From Physella acuta (lineage: Eukaryota > Mollusca > Gastropoda > Physidae), in contig NW_026732372.1 in the NCBI RefSeq assembly GCF_028476545.1, positions 186,001 to 250,000 on the forward strand: 64,000 nt of DNA. Reading direction: 5' to 3'. Shown one piece after another: positions 25,801 to 60,534 of the stretch. Each line of letters starts with the position of its first letter. The stretch's first letter is position 1. The position numbers were made by a program, and so were the translations under genes. The notes under the pieces are model-generated. The model searched no databases and was not told the DNA's origin. It saw only the letters and a list, made by a program, of their open reading frames with translations.

Positions 25801-28800
25801 CGTATTCACAAATTATGCATTACTGAAAAGTAGAAAATAAAACAACTAAATAGCGGCGTATGATACGCCGCGGGTCGGCTCGTAAATATATAATATATAA
25901 TGAATATTTCACACTCCACTTTTCAATTAAGCGGTGATGCTTTGGGTTCAATTAATTTAAACAAATAGTTAATTAATTAAACAATTAAAATGACATATTT
26001 ATATTATGTGGCCTACATATATAAAGTAAAATTTTTAAAATATTGACATTTTTACACAGCACTTTTCAATTTAATCCGTGATGCTTTGGGTTCAATTTAT
26101 GTAAATAAATAGTTAATTAAATAACCAATTAAACTTGGCATTTTAATATACACATGCATAAAATAAACATACAATAAATAATGATATTTTTTACACAGTA
26201 CTTTTGAATTTAAGCGGTGATCCTTTGGGTTCAATTTATGTAAATAAATAATTAATTAAATAACCAATTAAACTTGGCATATTAATATAGACATGTATAA
26301 AATAAACATAAAATAAATAATGATATTTTTACACAGCGCTTGTCAAGCTACGCGGTAGTGAAGATATTGAAGATGAAATGGATGAAATCAAACAGGAAAT
26401 GATGTCATGTAAAACCGGCAGCCATGTATGTGTATTTCAAAAGTTGTTACGTTTTTGGTTCTATTAGATATTTGTTATTTTGGTGTTTGCTCATAGATGT
26501 GTCTTGGTGAAAGGTTCAAGCTTTTAAAGAAACTTGGCGCATATGAATAAATAGAAGTCCGCTGGGACTGAATGTCTCATGGCAGTGGCGTAGCGAGGTC
26601 GGGTGTCACCCGGGTGCGGCACTTAATGGTGTCACCTCCCAGAGGCGTAGCGACCCTTCCCGGGGACAAACTTTCAAATTTTCGATATGCACCGCCCTCC
26701 GCAAACTTTCGATTTGCGCCCCTCCCCCCTCAAACTTTTGATTTGCATCCCCCCTCAAACATTCGGTTTGCACACCCACCCCCTCAAGTTTTTCTCTATA
26801 TATTTTGCTATTTTTTGCCTTGGTGCCACCCCACTAAATGGTGTCACCCGGTGCGGTCCGCACCCCCGTCCACCCCCCTCGCTACGCCTCTGTCTCATGG
26901 AGAGTTATGCACATCCTCTGTTTATTTTGGCCGCAGCTTAATCTATCATTGGGTCTAGTACAGTACCCAGCAGTCTAAAACATCCAATTGTAGCTCTGTA
27001 GGTTGGTAGTCCTATAGTTTAGAGCCGGGAGCCGAACTCGACAAATGTCTCCTATTGAGTACTCTACATCTCGAGTACACTACACCCGTTTAAATTGTTT
27101 TTAAAAATAGTGACAGTAAATACGGGCAGATGAAGTAGAGTTCATCCGTTTCCCCAACCTCAGCAAAGGGATAGGTGAAAGCTGCGCAACGGAAAACTGC
27201 GTTATGGAAAGGTGCGCACAAAAGAGTGCAAAGGCATTTAAAAAAAAATAACGAGCATTTATAGACATAAAAAAGAATGAACACATAACATAACATTTTG
27301 CACGAAATAAGACATAATTTAAGTGTATTAGTATAATTAATTTGTATTTGTGCATTTTTCTGTTTGCACAGTTTTCCTTTGCGCAATATTCCGTTAGCGC
27401 ATTTTTATTTTGGGAACCTAAAAGGATAGTGTAATCAGTAATCAGCACTATGTCCAGTTTTCTTTTCTACTCATCTTACGTAAACGAAGGTGATGATTTT
27501 TCTAAAAAAAAATGTGTTGCTGTTCACGTAATGTATTTACCTTCTGTGCAGGTTTCGATCCTACAACTGTTCAGATCACCTTCTCTGCGGGCGCCCATGT
27601 TGATTGGTGTCGTCATGCAGTTGTCGCAACAGTTATCAGGAATAAACGGTGTAGGTGTTGGTTTTTTTCTACTGTGCAATACACAGGACACAATTTATAC
27701 GTTTTATTTTATTTGTGAAAAAATAGTCGAAGTTTTATGTTAATGTACGCACATTAATTGTGAAGGCGTAGATAATTCGAAGTACGCACAATAATTGTGG
27801 AGGTGTAGATAATTCGAAGTACGTACATTAACTGTGGAGACGTTTCCGGATGGTGATTTTCACGTTAAAAAAATTCATTGTTTATTTCTCGGATCTCAAA
27901 GGGTTAAGCTTAGCGGGAGCTGTTAGAATTTGTTTTTCCAGAATTTTCTGATGCAGGCCTATAATTAAGTGTAATGAATGCATGTGTAATTTTCTGAAAA
28001 TCACATCTTCGATTAAATTTGCCAAGCAATTAAAAATTAAAACTTATTGATTATTGTTTATTAGTTAAAACTTTTATTCCGAATCTTCACTGATAGAATA
28101 ATTTAAAAAAAAAATTATTCACATATTTACTGATGGAATAATTAAATCATTTTCTACTGATACGTTTACTGATAGAATAATTAAAGTATTTTTGCTCAAA
28201 TGTTTACTGATAGAAAACATGTTCTACTGACACGTTTACTGAAAGAATAATTAAAACATTTTCTACTAAAATGTTTACTAAAAGAATAATTAAAACATTT
28301 TCTTCTCGATGGAATAATTAACATTTATCCTACTCAACTGTTTACTGATGGAATAATTAAAACATTTTAACTCCAATGTGTCCCGCAGGTCTTCTTCTAC
28401 TCCACCAGCCTGTTTGAGGACGCTGGCCTGTCCAAGCCAACCGCCAAATACATCACCAGTGCCGTGGGCGGCATCATGGTTGCCATGACAATCATCACAA
28501 TCCCGCTGATGGACAGGGTGGGCAGGAGGACACTTCACCTGACCGGACTTGGGGGGATGGCCGTCTTTAGCCTTGTTATAACCATCGCCCTGGCTCTACG
28601 GGTAGGTCGTGTAGATGCTGCGAGATTATCTGTCTCTCCCTTTATCTCATTCTCTTTCTCCCCACTTTCTCTCTCTCTTTTCTATATCATTTTCTCTTTT
28701 CTCTCTTTCTGTTTCCCTGACACATTCTTGTTCTCTCCCTACCTCTATCTCTCCAATACGAGTAAATCCGTATTGAGCAATGCATTTCTCGCACACTTGT

Positions 28801-29099
28801 TGACAACTGCTAAACTCAATGTCTACACCAATTATTTTATTTCCGCAATAGGTTGATCGGATCATTTTCTTTTTGGAGATTATGTGGGCATTACTGCACT
28901 CAACTATGTAGTCTACTTAAGGTTTAGGGTTAACCCACAGGCGAAGCGAGGGCGGAGCGGGGAGTGCGGAGTGCGGACCGCACAGAGTGACACCATTTAG
29001 GGAGGTGACACCAAGGCTAAAAAGCATATAAGCATATATACATACTTGTACGACTATGCGGCGTATATGTCTATGTAGGCCGACACAAACACACATACA

Positions 29100-29192
<93 letters not shown>

Positions 29193-31006
29193 TTTGTTTC
29201 ATGTTGGGGGGGGGGGTGACACACAAGAAGTGCTGTATCGAGTGACACCCGACCAAGCTACGCCACTGGGTTAACCCGCTTACTTTTGGAGATTATGGGG
29301 GAAGAACTGCACTCAACGATGTAGTCTCATGATTCAGAGTTAACTCGCTTTCTTCTCTGTGTCATCTAGGGCTCCGTGTCGTGGTTTGATGTGGCCAGCA
29401 TTGTCCTCATGTTGTTGTATGTGGTCTTCTTCGCTCTCGGCCCGGGTGAGTATTAGAAGCTAGTATAGATACATCTGATATTTTTTTCCCATTCGTTGTG
29501 TATTAGAACGCATATTACGGCTATAATTTTTATTTCTTTTCTGAGTATTACTGGTAATTTTTATTGTTTATGTGAGTCTTGGAACAAATATAACTGGTAA
29601 ATTATAATTGTTGTGTATTAGTTCGAATATTTCTAGTAATTTTCATTCATATAAAAGAATGCACTGTAAAATGTGTAGCTGTCGTTACTGGCCAGATTTT
29701 TAGTTTGTAGATTTTATATATACTGTGGCAATATATATTCACATAAAACACATACTGATAATTTTTTTTCGATGTTTGCATAAGATTAATGAAATCTCCA
29801 TCTTAAGTTTATGTACATATGTTTTCAAATATAATACGATAATGCTATTATAAATTAAATTAAATGTTGCGATGAAAACAAATTTTGAGTATTAAATGTC
29901 GTTACTCTGTACAGGTTCCATCCCTTGGCTGATCGTCTCAGAGTTATTCTCCCATGATGCCCGACCTACGGCCATGTCCGTCTGTGTGTTGGTCAACTGG
30001 GTTTCCAGTTTTCTGGTTGGGTTCGTGTTTCCTAGTCTCCAGGTAACCCTCACAGTGGTCATGTGTGGGGGTGGAAGGAGGGTTCGTGTGAGGGCCTTAT
30101 TCGTCTGTGTGTTGGTCAACTGGGTTTCCAGTTTTCTGGTTGGGTTCGTGTTTCCTAGTCTCCAGGTAACCCTCACAGTGGTCATGTGTGGGGGTGGGGA
30201 AGGAGGGTTTGTGTGAGGGCCTTATTCGTGTGTTGGGTGGGATTTTGTTTGAGGGGCTTATTGGTGTGGTGATTGGGGTTTTGTATAGAGGTGGGGTTTG
30301 TATGTAGGGCTTATTATTACTATATGTGTGTATAATGTTTTGTACTATGGCTTAATAGTGTGGTTGGTAGGGTTTTGTATGAAAGGCTTATTAACGGAAT
30401 GGGAGGGAATTTTGTGTGTGGTGGCTTATTTATGAGCAAGGTAAGGTTTTGCATTAAGGGCTTATTTGAGGAAGATGAGGGTTTGTATAGAGGGTTTATT
30501 AACGTGACGTGTGGGGTGTTGTATGTGGGGCTTATTAGTATAAACGTGTGGAGTTTTGCGTTTAACAGTCGCTCATAGAAGGCTAGGTATAGACTAATAG
30601 AGTAGTGTACAAGGGACATAATTTACTTTTTTTTTTCTCGACGTCACAGCGAGCTTTATAGAACCTTTATAATATTCTTAAAGCAATAACCCTACTATTC
30701 CAGGCTGGACTAAAGGACTACACTTTCCTACCATTCACCGTGCTATTGGTCCTGTTCTTTATTTTCACATTCTACAAAGTCCCGGAGACAAAAGGGAAAA
30801 CATTTGACGAGGTCACTGCCCTTTGGCGAAATGACAGTTGCGACAGTCGCCACGAAACGAACGCTAAACCTTTATCCCGTAACAAAATACACGATGTGAA
30901 AGGGACCAAAGTCAAAGGTGAACCGGAAATCAAAAGTATCAAGTATGGCAGCACAAACGAAGCATTTTCAGCAGATATAGGAGATGGGAAAAATCAGATC
31001 AATTAA
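16857..31006 (+). CDS. SLC2A-like: Class I facilitative glucose transporter, tandem copy 1
   Basis: Twelve exons join in phase to 556 residues: 16857-16958, 19845-19940, 20913-21073, 21696-21820, 22445-22615, 23211-23318, 26337-26425, 27552-27650, 28389-28601, 29370-29445, 29915-30042 and 30704-31006. Product: 12-helix sugar uniporter of the plasma membrane. Landmarks: helix 1 ([20 protein letters not shown]), sequon NVT at about 73 in the first outer loop, LGRK after helix 2, PESPR 236-240, QLS 307-309 and QQLSGIN 310-316 in helix 7, DRVGRR 359-364, [14 protein letters not shown] 412-425, PETKGKTF 483-490. The QLS motif is typical of class I glucose carriers. Family members are usually about 490-530 residues; the surplus here is a polar C-tail of about 60 residues after [11 protein letters not shown]. 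The donor after exon 3 (AG|GTCTTT) is weak in both copies. Confidence 0.93.
17631..18365. repeat. 37-bp direct repeats split by a family B MITE
   Basis: Units of CACTATCCCTAGCACGCC plus AAATGTATCACTCCG occur twice on the left (about 17675-17725) and again at 18279-18363, preceded by a 12-bp AGTAGCACC repeat. The MITE at 17727-18277 lies inside the array. Confidence 0.8.
17727..18277. mobile_element. Family B MITE containing a family C fragment
   Basis: Ends are CAGTGTTTTTTCTAG and GCCTGGAAGACACTG; the flanks AGTATTCC and ACTATCCC match at 6 of 8. From about 17860 the interior holds a family C terminus (GGTCATCCATAAATGACG) and its GACGATTTTTACCTCC module without the matching far end, so one MITE appears to have inserted into, or fused with, another. 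Confidence 0.7.
18596..19075. repeat. Interspersed repeat D, copy 1
   Basis: Blocks such as ACTTCCGGTTATCGGAAAT, GAAATTTCATCAACCTAGCTG, a CA-rich patch and TACAATACTTTCTCTATAC recur at about 33000-33500. No coding frame or ends with target duplication were seen; the class is unknown. Confidence 0.6.
19410..19600 (+). mobile_element. Diverged SINE
   Basis: AAGTCTCGAGTTCGAATCC (B-box) is followed by a shortened body and AGATTAACTCTACTTCCTCTG, the SINE tail module. Confidence 0.6.
19990..20455. repeat. 26-bp minisatellite in intron 2 of GLUT copy 1
   Basis: Units of about ACATCATTAAAATGTGGTTG plus TTGTAT, variably degenerate. A smaller array of the same unit lies in intron 2 of copy 2 (35780-36060), so the seed predates the gene duplication. 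Confidence 0.88.
20727..20912 (+). repeat. Decoy copies of the exon 3 acceptor, GLUT copy 1
   Basis: CCTCCCACCAG|CTAATCAAAGAG at 20825 repeats the true exon 3 start at 20913 (offset 88). A more diverged unit starts at 20727 (offset 98). Each unit brings a polypyrimidine tract, the AG and about 20 bases of exon 3 (LIKEFMN). Using a decoy at 20825 would shift the frame. Confidence 0.88.
22715..22970. mobile_element. Composite SINE pair in opposite orientation
   Basis: A forward SINE-like body (GGAGTCCACCGAGC, TGTTGGGTACCTTATTC, ACCAACTCTACTTTATCTGCC) is followed by the inverted tRNA-like end of another copy (CTCTAGACTTTCGGGCTAGC, TCTACAGTCGACCACGCC). The joined pair could fold back on itself. 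Confidence 0.55.
23319..25451. other. Intron 6 of GLUT copy 1, left part
   Basis: Contains three poly-G tracts (about 23500, 23610 and 23656), TCTAGATC words near 23880, and otherwise AT-rich DNA without recognisable genes or element ends. Confidence 0.6.
25452..25882 (+). mobile_element. Non-autonomous Helitron-like element 2
   Basis: Ends A|TCTATATATATAATTC and GGGTCGGCTCG|T as in element 1. The 3' hairpin is GCGGCGTAT-G-ATACGCCGC (25853-25871). Relative to element 1 both arms changed together (CA to CG and TG to CG), keeping the stem. It lies in intron 6 of GLUT copy 1. Confidence 0.68.
26583..26892. mobile_element. Family A MITE, three-terminus form
   Basis: It begins CAGTGGCGTAGCGAGGTCGG, has an inner second start CAGAGGCGTAGCGACCC near 26640, and ends CCTCGCTACGCCTCTG. 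A perfect 8-bp duplication TCTCATGG flanks the outer ends (26575-26582 and 26893-26900). It lies in intron 7 of GLUT copy 1. Confidence 0.92.
27155..27420. mobile_element. Inverted-repeat element with GCGCAACGGAAAACTGCG ends
   Basis: The left arm GCTGCGCAACGGAAAACTGC is mirrored on the right by GCACAGTTTTCCTTTGCGCA. The AT-rich core is the reverse complement of the core at 57209-57430, so the same element sits in opposite orientation in intron 11 of copy 2. No clear target duplication was found. Confidence 0.7.
28060..28375. repeat. 39-bp minisatellite in intron 8 of GLUT copy 1
   Basis: Units of about TGTTTACTGATAGAATAATT plus AAAACATTTTCTACTCAAA, about 8 degenerate copies ending just before the exon 9 acceptor at 28388. 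The matching array of copy 2 is at 54290-54640. Confidence 0.85.
28936..29268. mobile_element. Family A MITE with internal (TA)n
   Basis: The diverged left end CACAGGCGAAGCGAGG and right end AGCTACGCCACTG are flanked by a perfect 8-bp duplication GGTTAACC. A (TA)n tract (29103-29190) has expanded inside the element, in intron 9 of GLUT copy 1. Confidence 0.88.
30102..30232 (+). repeat. Tandem partial duplicate of exon 11 and its donor, GLUT copy 1
   Basis: The 3' part of exon 11 (from CGTCTGTGTGTTGGTCAAC), the donor CTCCAG|GTAACC and the start of intron 11 are repeated 123 bases downstream of the original. The copy lacks the 5' part of the exon and an obvious acceptor. Degenerate GGGCTTATTAGTGTG-type repeats follow to about 30560. 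Copy 2 has no such second unit. Confidence 0.85.
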
Positions 31007-31140
31007 ACACTGTATTATTTTGTTTGTTTTAAAAATAATTTTTATTTGTTTCATCTTACTTAATGTACTTTTTAAATTTATTTAAATATTTGTTACCATT
31101 TTTATGTAAAATTTCCATATCAATTTTTGTAAAAAATTAT

Positions 31141-31201
<61 letters not shown>

Positions 31202-32499
31202 TATATATATATATACATATATGTGTGTGTCTTGTGTGTGTGTGTCTTGTGTGTGTGTGTCTGTGTGTGTTTGTACGTAGTTCTCGATTTAGGATTTTCC
31301 CCATACAGGGCTTAACAGCTGGTAATTCTCATTCATCAGAAATAGCTACGTTTAGACTATGAGATATGCGTTTGACGTAAACGACCCAATCAAATATCTA
31401 ATCAACATATTGTTGTGCCCCATTTAGCTGACCGCTCATTGCTGCGGTTCCATCATAACCTTGACCGATTTGTTACCAGAGTTTCTTTCAGGCATAGCTT
31501 GGTGGTAAGGCTACGCCCGAAAGCACGTCTACCCCCCTCCCAATCCCCTTCCCCACACGCGAAAGAAAATTTATGTAGAAAAAATTACTTTTACCATCCC
31601 TTCGTCATCCCTTCCCTAAAAGAGAAATATAATTTACATAAAAATATATACTTTTATCATTTTCCCCTAGCCAGTAAAATTTAAACCGTGCCCCCCCCCA
31701 CCTCCGAAAGTTTCAGTTGCCCCCTCCCCTAAGAAAATCGTCTGAAAAAAAAAACTATTTTTGTTATGTGCTATAACAATACCACTTGTTGTGTCGTAAT
31801 AAAACACTTTAACAATGGAGATAATACACTTTTTATTGAGCTTTCTCTCTGTTTCTGCAAGACATTGTTTAATGAAATAGTCTGAGTAAAAATAACTCCG
31901 GTAGTTAAAAATAAAACAAAAAGAAAAGCTGCATTCATAGATCTGTAAGTTCTGATATTTTGGATTCTTCTTCTTCTTCGTTCTTAATATTAGTGTTGGA
32001 AGGGATCCCCCCTCCAGCACAATTAAGTATACGTGTCAACTGTTATGCGCCGATTTCAGTCTGCTTTTCATTTTGGATTTGCTTCCATAACCTTTGCCCA
32101 ACCACAAGGCAGCAGTTGTTTGATTTTGGAGTTGTCTCTCCAAGAAGAGTTGATGTCCCTCGTTAATGAGCCTCATCTGCCTGAGTGTTCGAACTCGATA
32201 CTTTTCAGTTTAGCAACCATGAGCTTTACCGACTCGACCACACCGACACCTATGTTTCAAATGAATAAGTGACGTCATTTTACGACACATTTTATTCAAC
32301 TATATCTTTACGCTGCGTTTAAAAGAGAAGCGTTACACGTGAAAATAAAGTGGGAAATTTCTCGTTTATTCTTATATAACAGCAGTATCTGAACAAAGGT
32401 GTGGACAACAGCGGGGGTGACATCAAAGCAAAAATTGCAATGTATACATAATAAGGATGTTTTTTCTTAGTTCTATTAAAGAACTAGTAAAGTGCCCTT

Positions 32500-32645
32500 T
32501 TCGAACTTGACGGTCCACGGAGGCAAATAAAGTAGAGTTCACCTGTTTCTGTGACTTCAGCATATGAAGGGATAGTGTGGTCTACTGATTTGAACTCGAT
32601 AGTTTCGGGGTTACAGTTTAGCGTTCTACCCTTAGGCAACGCCGT
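32500..32645 (-). mobile_element. SINE fragment, inverted
   Basis: GAACTTGACGGTCCACGG, AAAGTAGAGTTCACCTGTTTC, and near the right end TTTGAACTCGATAGTTTCGG (B-box side inverted) match the SINE family in reverse. Confidence 0.6.
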
Positions 32646-32999
32646 CCCCTAGTTAAAAATTAATAAGTCTCTTAAGTACGATTTTGACAAATACGGAAGG
32701 GATTGCTAAATTTACGGGTATTTCACCATACACAATTTTGAAAATTTGAAAAGAAATAAATTTCTAGGTTTTTTGTTTCTTACAAAATCTAGCAATTTGA
32801 CACTATTAAAGTTTGTTAAAGAAGGATCAATGATTATATGATCAAAATATATGTGTAATTTTTTAACCGTGAGACCTCCTCAATAGGTAGTTTTTTTCAA
32901 GATGGGCGCCGTTTCCATGGCAACATAAGATATAATATCTATGTATGACATTTTATACAACTACCTGAAGTGGTTTTCAAGTTTTTGATATTTAAGACA

Positions 33000-33802
<803 letters not shown>

Positions 33803-33809
<7 letters not shown>

Positions 33810-34243
33810 TAATTCTCTTCTTGGAGACGCTAGAAAACACCAAGCTGTAAGCGCGCCTTGCAGCCCCCTCTCTTTTTCTCTCTACGCATATTCCTACCAC
33901 CCTCACCCCCACATGGTCTGGTGAGCTGTGGTTCACGCTAAATGTTACAATCGTTGAGCCGGTTTTAGTGACGGCTATTAGGGGCAGATAATTTAGTTTG
34001 AAACGATTTTAAACTTAGGGGAGGTAACTAAGAGGAGGCTGCTTTCACGGGGAGGGAAGGTAGGGTAGGGTTGGGGAAAGGAGGGTGGGGGGTGTATCGT
34101 CCTTAACGACCCACTGATAGTGTTTTAAAGCAAATATTTTCAGTGGCAGCATTGGTACTGTCGAATTCACAAATTATGAATTACTGAAAAGTAGAAAATA
34201 AAACAACTAAATATCGGCTTATGATACGTCGCGGGTCGGCTCG
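33803..34243 (+). mobile_element. Non-autonomous Helitron-like element 3
   Basis: Body identical in layout to elements 1 and 2 (TAATTCTCTTCTTGGAGACGC to GCGGGTCGGCTCG|T). The 3' stem is eroded (TCGGCTTAT versus ATACGTCGC), and the 5' end merges with the (TA)n tract. Confidence 0.65.
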
Positions 34244-34709
34244 TATATACATAATTCTCTACTTGGACACCACCAAGCACGCAGGCCGACTATCTAACCC
34301 TCCCCCGCCCCCTCCCTCGCTCTACAGGCATGCGCAACAGACCATATTGTTATCACTCCCACCCCCACCAGTCTGGTGAGCTGTGGTTCACGCCGAATGT
34401 TTACAATCGTAGAGCCGGGTCGAATTAGTGACGGCCATCAAGGGGCAGATATATTGTTAAACGATTTGAAACTAAGAGGAGGGAACAAGTTCTGCTTGAT
34501 CTTTTAATTGTCGTCTGTAAACTGTCGTAACAGACGGCTGCTTTCACTCACGGGGGGTGGGGGGGGGGGGGGGTTGAGAATAATCGCCCTTCATGAGTTA
34601 CTGATAGTGTTTTAAAGCAAAGTATTTTCAGTCGCAGCATTTTTAGTGTCGAATTCCTAAATTATTAATCACTGAAAAGTAGAAAATAAAACAACGGGGT
34701 GTCGTCTCG
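34244..34709 (+). mobile_element. Non-autonomous Helitron-like element 4, diverged, head-to-tail with element 3
   Basis: Starts directly after element 3 with ATACATAATTCTCTACTTGG and ends GTCGTCTCG|T. It shares GTCTGGTGAGCTGTGGTTCA and TGATAGTGTTTTAAAGCAAA modules with the others but has a private insert. It ends under 200 bases before the ATG of GLUT copy 2, so it has taken the place of upstream DNA there. Confidence 0.6.
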
Positions 34710-34898
34710 TAACATTTATTTTTCCCGAAAACCAAGTCCGTTCGAAGTTTTAAAATAAAAACCTAACATTCCAACGTTCTGAAACACTGACTATTTACAT
34801 AAGCGCATGAATACACTTTATGGATTTTCTTCCCTCGCTTGGACGATTGTTTAATATATACTGGGTTTTGTGTGAAGTAAGCGCATTCTCTTAACGCC

Positions 34899-57917
<23,019 letters not shown>

Positions 57918-58079
57918 AAGTTAACAGGAAAACAACTGCATCAAGTATGGCAACCCAAAAAAGGATCACATAAAATTTTACTGGTTAAGGAAATTAGTAC
58001 TGAATTTATTTATTTTTTTATCTCACAAAATTTACTTTTAATTTAAACACTTGTTAAAATTTGTATGCACTATTATACC

Positions 58080-58082
<3 letters not shown>

Positions 58083-58153
<71 letters not shown>
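58083..58153. repeat. (TA)n microsatellite
   Basis: About 70 bases of TA just downstream of GLUT copy 2; copy 1 has a (TA)n tract at a comparable distance after its stop. Confidence 0.97.
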
Positions 58154-58157
<4 letters not shown>

Positions 58158-58569
58158 ACATAGTTGCATGATGTGTCATCGCATCTTCAGTTACGATATT
58201 ATGTGTGTTCAGCATAGACTCGCATGTTGTATTTTGACATAACCATTGCCATGTTATATCTTAGCGCATAGCTGACTGACAAAGTATGCCACTGACATAT
58301 GATTAGTCTATTCATTTGTGTCACCAATCAAATGCTGCCAAGTTACTGATTGAAATGTTTAAAAGCGCCTTTTTAATTTTATTTTTTAGATTATTAATGC
58401 TAAAGAAAATAAGTTATTTTTCTCCTATTAATTGCATTAAAATTTAAAACTTATTTAACTTGTTGTTATGTATTTTCATATTTTAAATGTTGTTAATAAT
58501 AATCTTTAAATAATATTATGCTTCTTTAGTTTTAATCTAAGAAAGACAATAAAAATAAAATGTATCTCG

Positions 58570-58935
58570 TAAGGAATGTTTTGTTTATCGCCCTTAGTTA
58601 GCGCACCTGTTTCTATAAATAACGCTATCGATCGTCATCTTGTCACGTGACTGGGAGGAGGGAAAAAAAGATACGGATCTCTTTGCATAAGTATCGGTTG
58701 TCAATATCACTAAGAAAGTCGGGTATCGCGTTGACATGACGGAATTCATAATCTCGAAACTGCCTATGTTGCGTAGTCGAGTCCACGCGGCTTGTCATAC
58801 AAAGATAAGGCCGGCGTTTAATCGATTACCAATGTTTGCAAACAGCAGACGAGATAATATGCGTGCGCAGTGTGGCACCGGAGCATGGACTTCTAGTCAG
58901 TCTGTATCTAGTCGTGTGTTGTGATAGTAGATTGT
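58570..58935 (+). other. Possible promoter and first exon of a further gene
   Basis: A less AT-rich block holds the palindromic E-box GTCACGTGAC (58642-58651) and an open frame 58736-58924 (MTEFIISKLPMLRSRVHAACH...), basic and free of acidic residues over a long stretch, as in mitochondrial leader peptides. No downstream exon was recognised, so this may be chance. Confidence 0.22.
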
Positions 58936-59819
58936 GGGGATTTTAAACTGTTTTAATGTATTGTTAGGAGGTTATGTATGTGAGCTTAAGGATTATCCTG
59001 AAAGCAAATATTCCTGTCTTTTCTCGCTTAGGTAGGTACAATTTTATAAGGGCGTAGACCTCAAGCTTTAGTAAAGTAGGTCAACTACTGTGTTTTCAAT
59101 TCAACTTTTTTTTTACTTAAGCCAATGGTTATGACAAGGTAAATGATAAATAAATAATATACTTATAGAACATATTTTGAACATGTATTAATCGAAAACG
59201 TTAAAAACGAAGTGAACACAAAGCCTGTCTTCTCTTCCCTCCCCTTATATAATAATATATAGGCCTAATATTTCCAAAGAACATCATCTCGCATATTTTA
59301 TAACAAATTTAGTTCTAGCTATTAGGAATAGTCCCCCTCCCCCTCCAACCATTTTTTCGCAACAAAATTTGGTTCCACAAAAAAAAAAGTAATAATTTAG
59401 TGGAAATCGAACTATTTACATATCCATAGCAACTGTTATCATTTGTTAAATCCAGAAAGGCTTGTCATAAACATTAGTATGTGTAAGCAAAAATGAAAAT
59501 GACAAATCAACATAGATTTCTATATCAGTTTAAGATTACTCTATATAGAAAATAGTAACTATATTACAAAATATAACCCCTTGCCCCCTTCGTGATTATA
59601 ATAAATGCACAACACATAACATTAAGCTTGAAATTGTGACAATCATCCAAATATAAGATATTTCTATAAATAAATTATACAGGTTCGGGAAATCCCCTAC
59701 TTTTATCTCTTTTATCCAAAAAAGTGTCACACTAAGCAACACGCCTATTCATCAAAAGACCACTAGACCCTGTCTAAATATAGTCTAAAATAAATGACAG
59801 TATGCAAGTTTGGATAGGG

Positions 59820-60185
59820 GGAGGGGTAGGGGGGGTCTGACATAAGTTACAATTGGGTACCGAGTGTGGACGGGAAAGGGCTTTGGAATGTAACGTACGA
59901 TTCATTACGTACAGCTAACTAATTAGTAAAAATGTGTTAACTATTGAAACCTTTAACTGGGAGAAGTGTTGTAAATGTGTGTGTGTGTGGGGGGGGGGGG
60001 GGTTGAAATAAGTTACAATTCACTGCTTCGGTACCGAGTGTATGGAAGAGAAAGGGCTTAGGAATGTAACGTAGGATTCATGGCGTACAGCTAACTAATT
60101 ATGAATAACGTGTAAACGATTGAACCCTTTAACTGGAGGAGAAGTAAATGTGTGTGTGTGGGGGGGGGGGGGGGGGGGAATTAAC
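59820..60185. repeat. Tandem duplication of about 180 bp
   Basis: ATAAGTTACAATT, GGTACCGAGTGT, GGAATGTAACGTA, TACAGCTAACTAATTA and a GT/G-tract recur in the same order at about 59835-59998 and 60005-60178. Confidence 0.85.
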
Positions 60186-60534
60186 CTTCAATAAAGGATG
60201 AAGTTGTGGTGCGGGTTAAATCAGCAAATAATACCCTACTTCAGTAATGGACGTCTCGTAGAGCGATTATTTTAAAACATTATTATTTTTTTTTTACTTT
60301 CCCTAACGTGAGTTAGGGTTATTAATCCCCTTAGTCATCATGGCTAAAAAAAATCGTGGCCATTATTACACAACAATTTAATTTCACCAAGCCTTTAATA
60401 TTGAAATGTTAATGAAAACAAACAAAAAAGTCTAAAGCCTTGATGTGAAATGTTTTGAAAAGAGGAGTTAGAACATGTGTGTGTATACCTATATTTTTAA
60501 TTTTACTAAGGCAAAATGTGACTGAACATGACTG

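Noticed and set aside
31415-32272. Short open frames in the intergenic region between the GLUT genes
   Set aside because: They coincide with a decayed family B MITE and SINE pieces; no domains.
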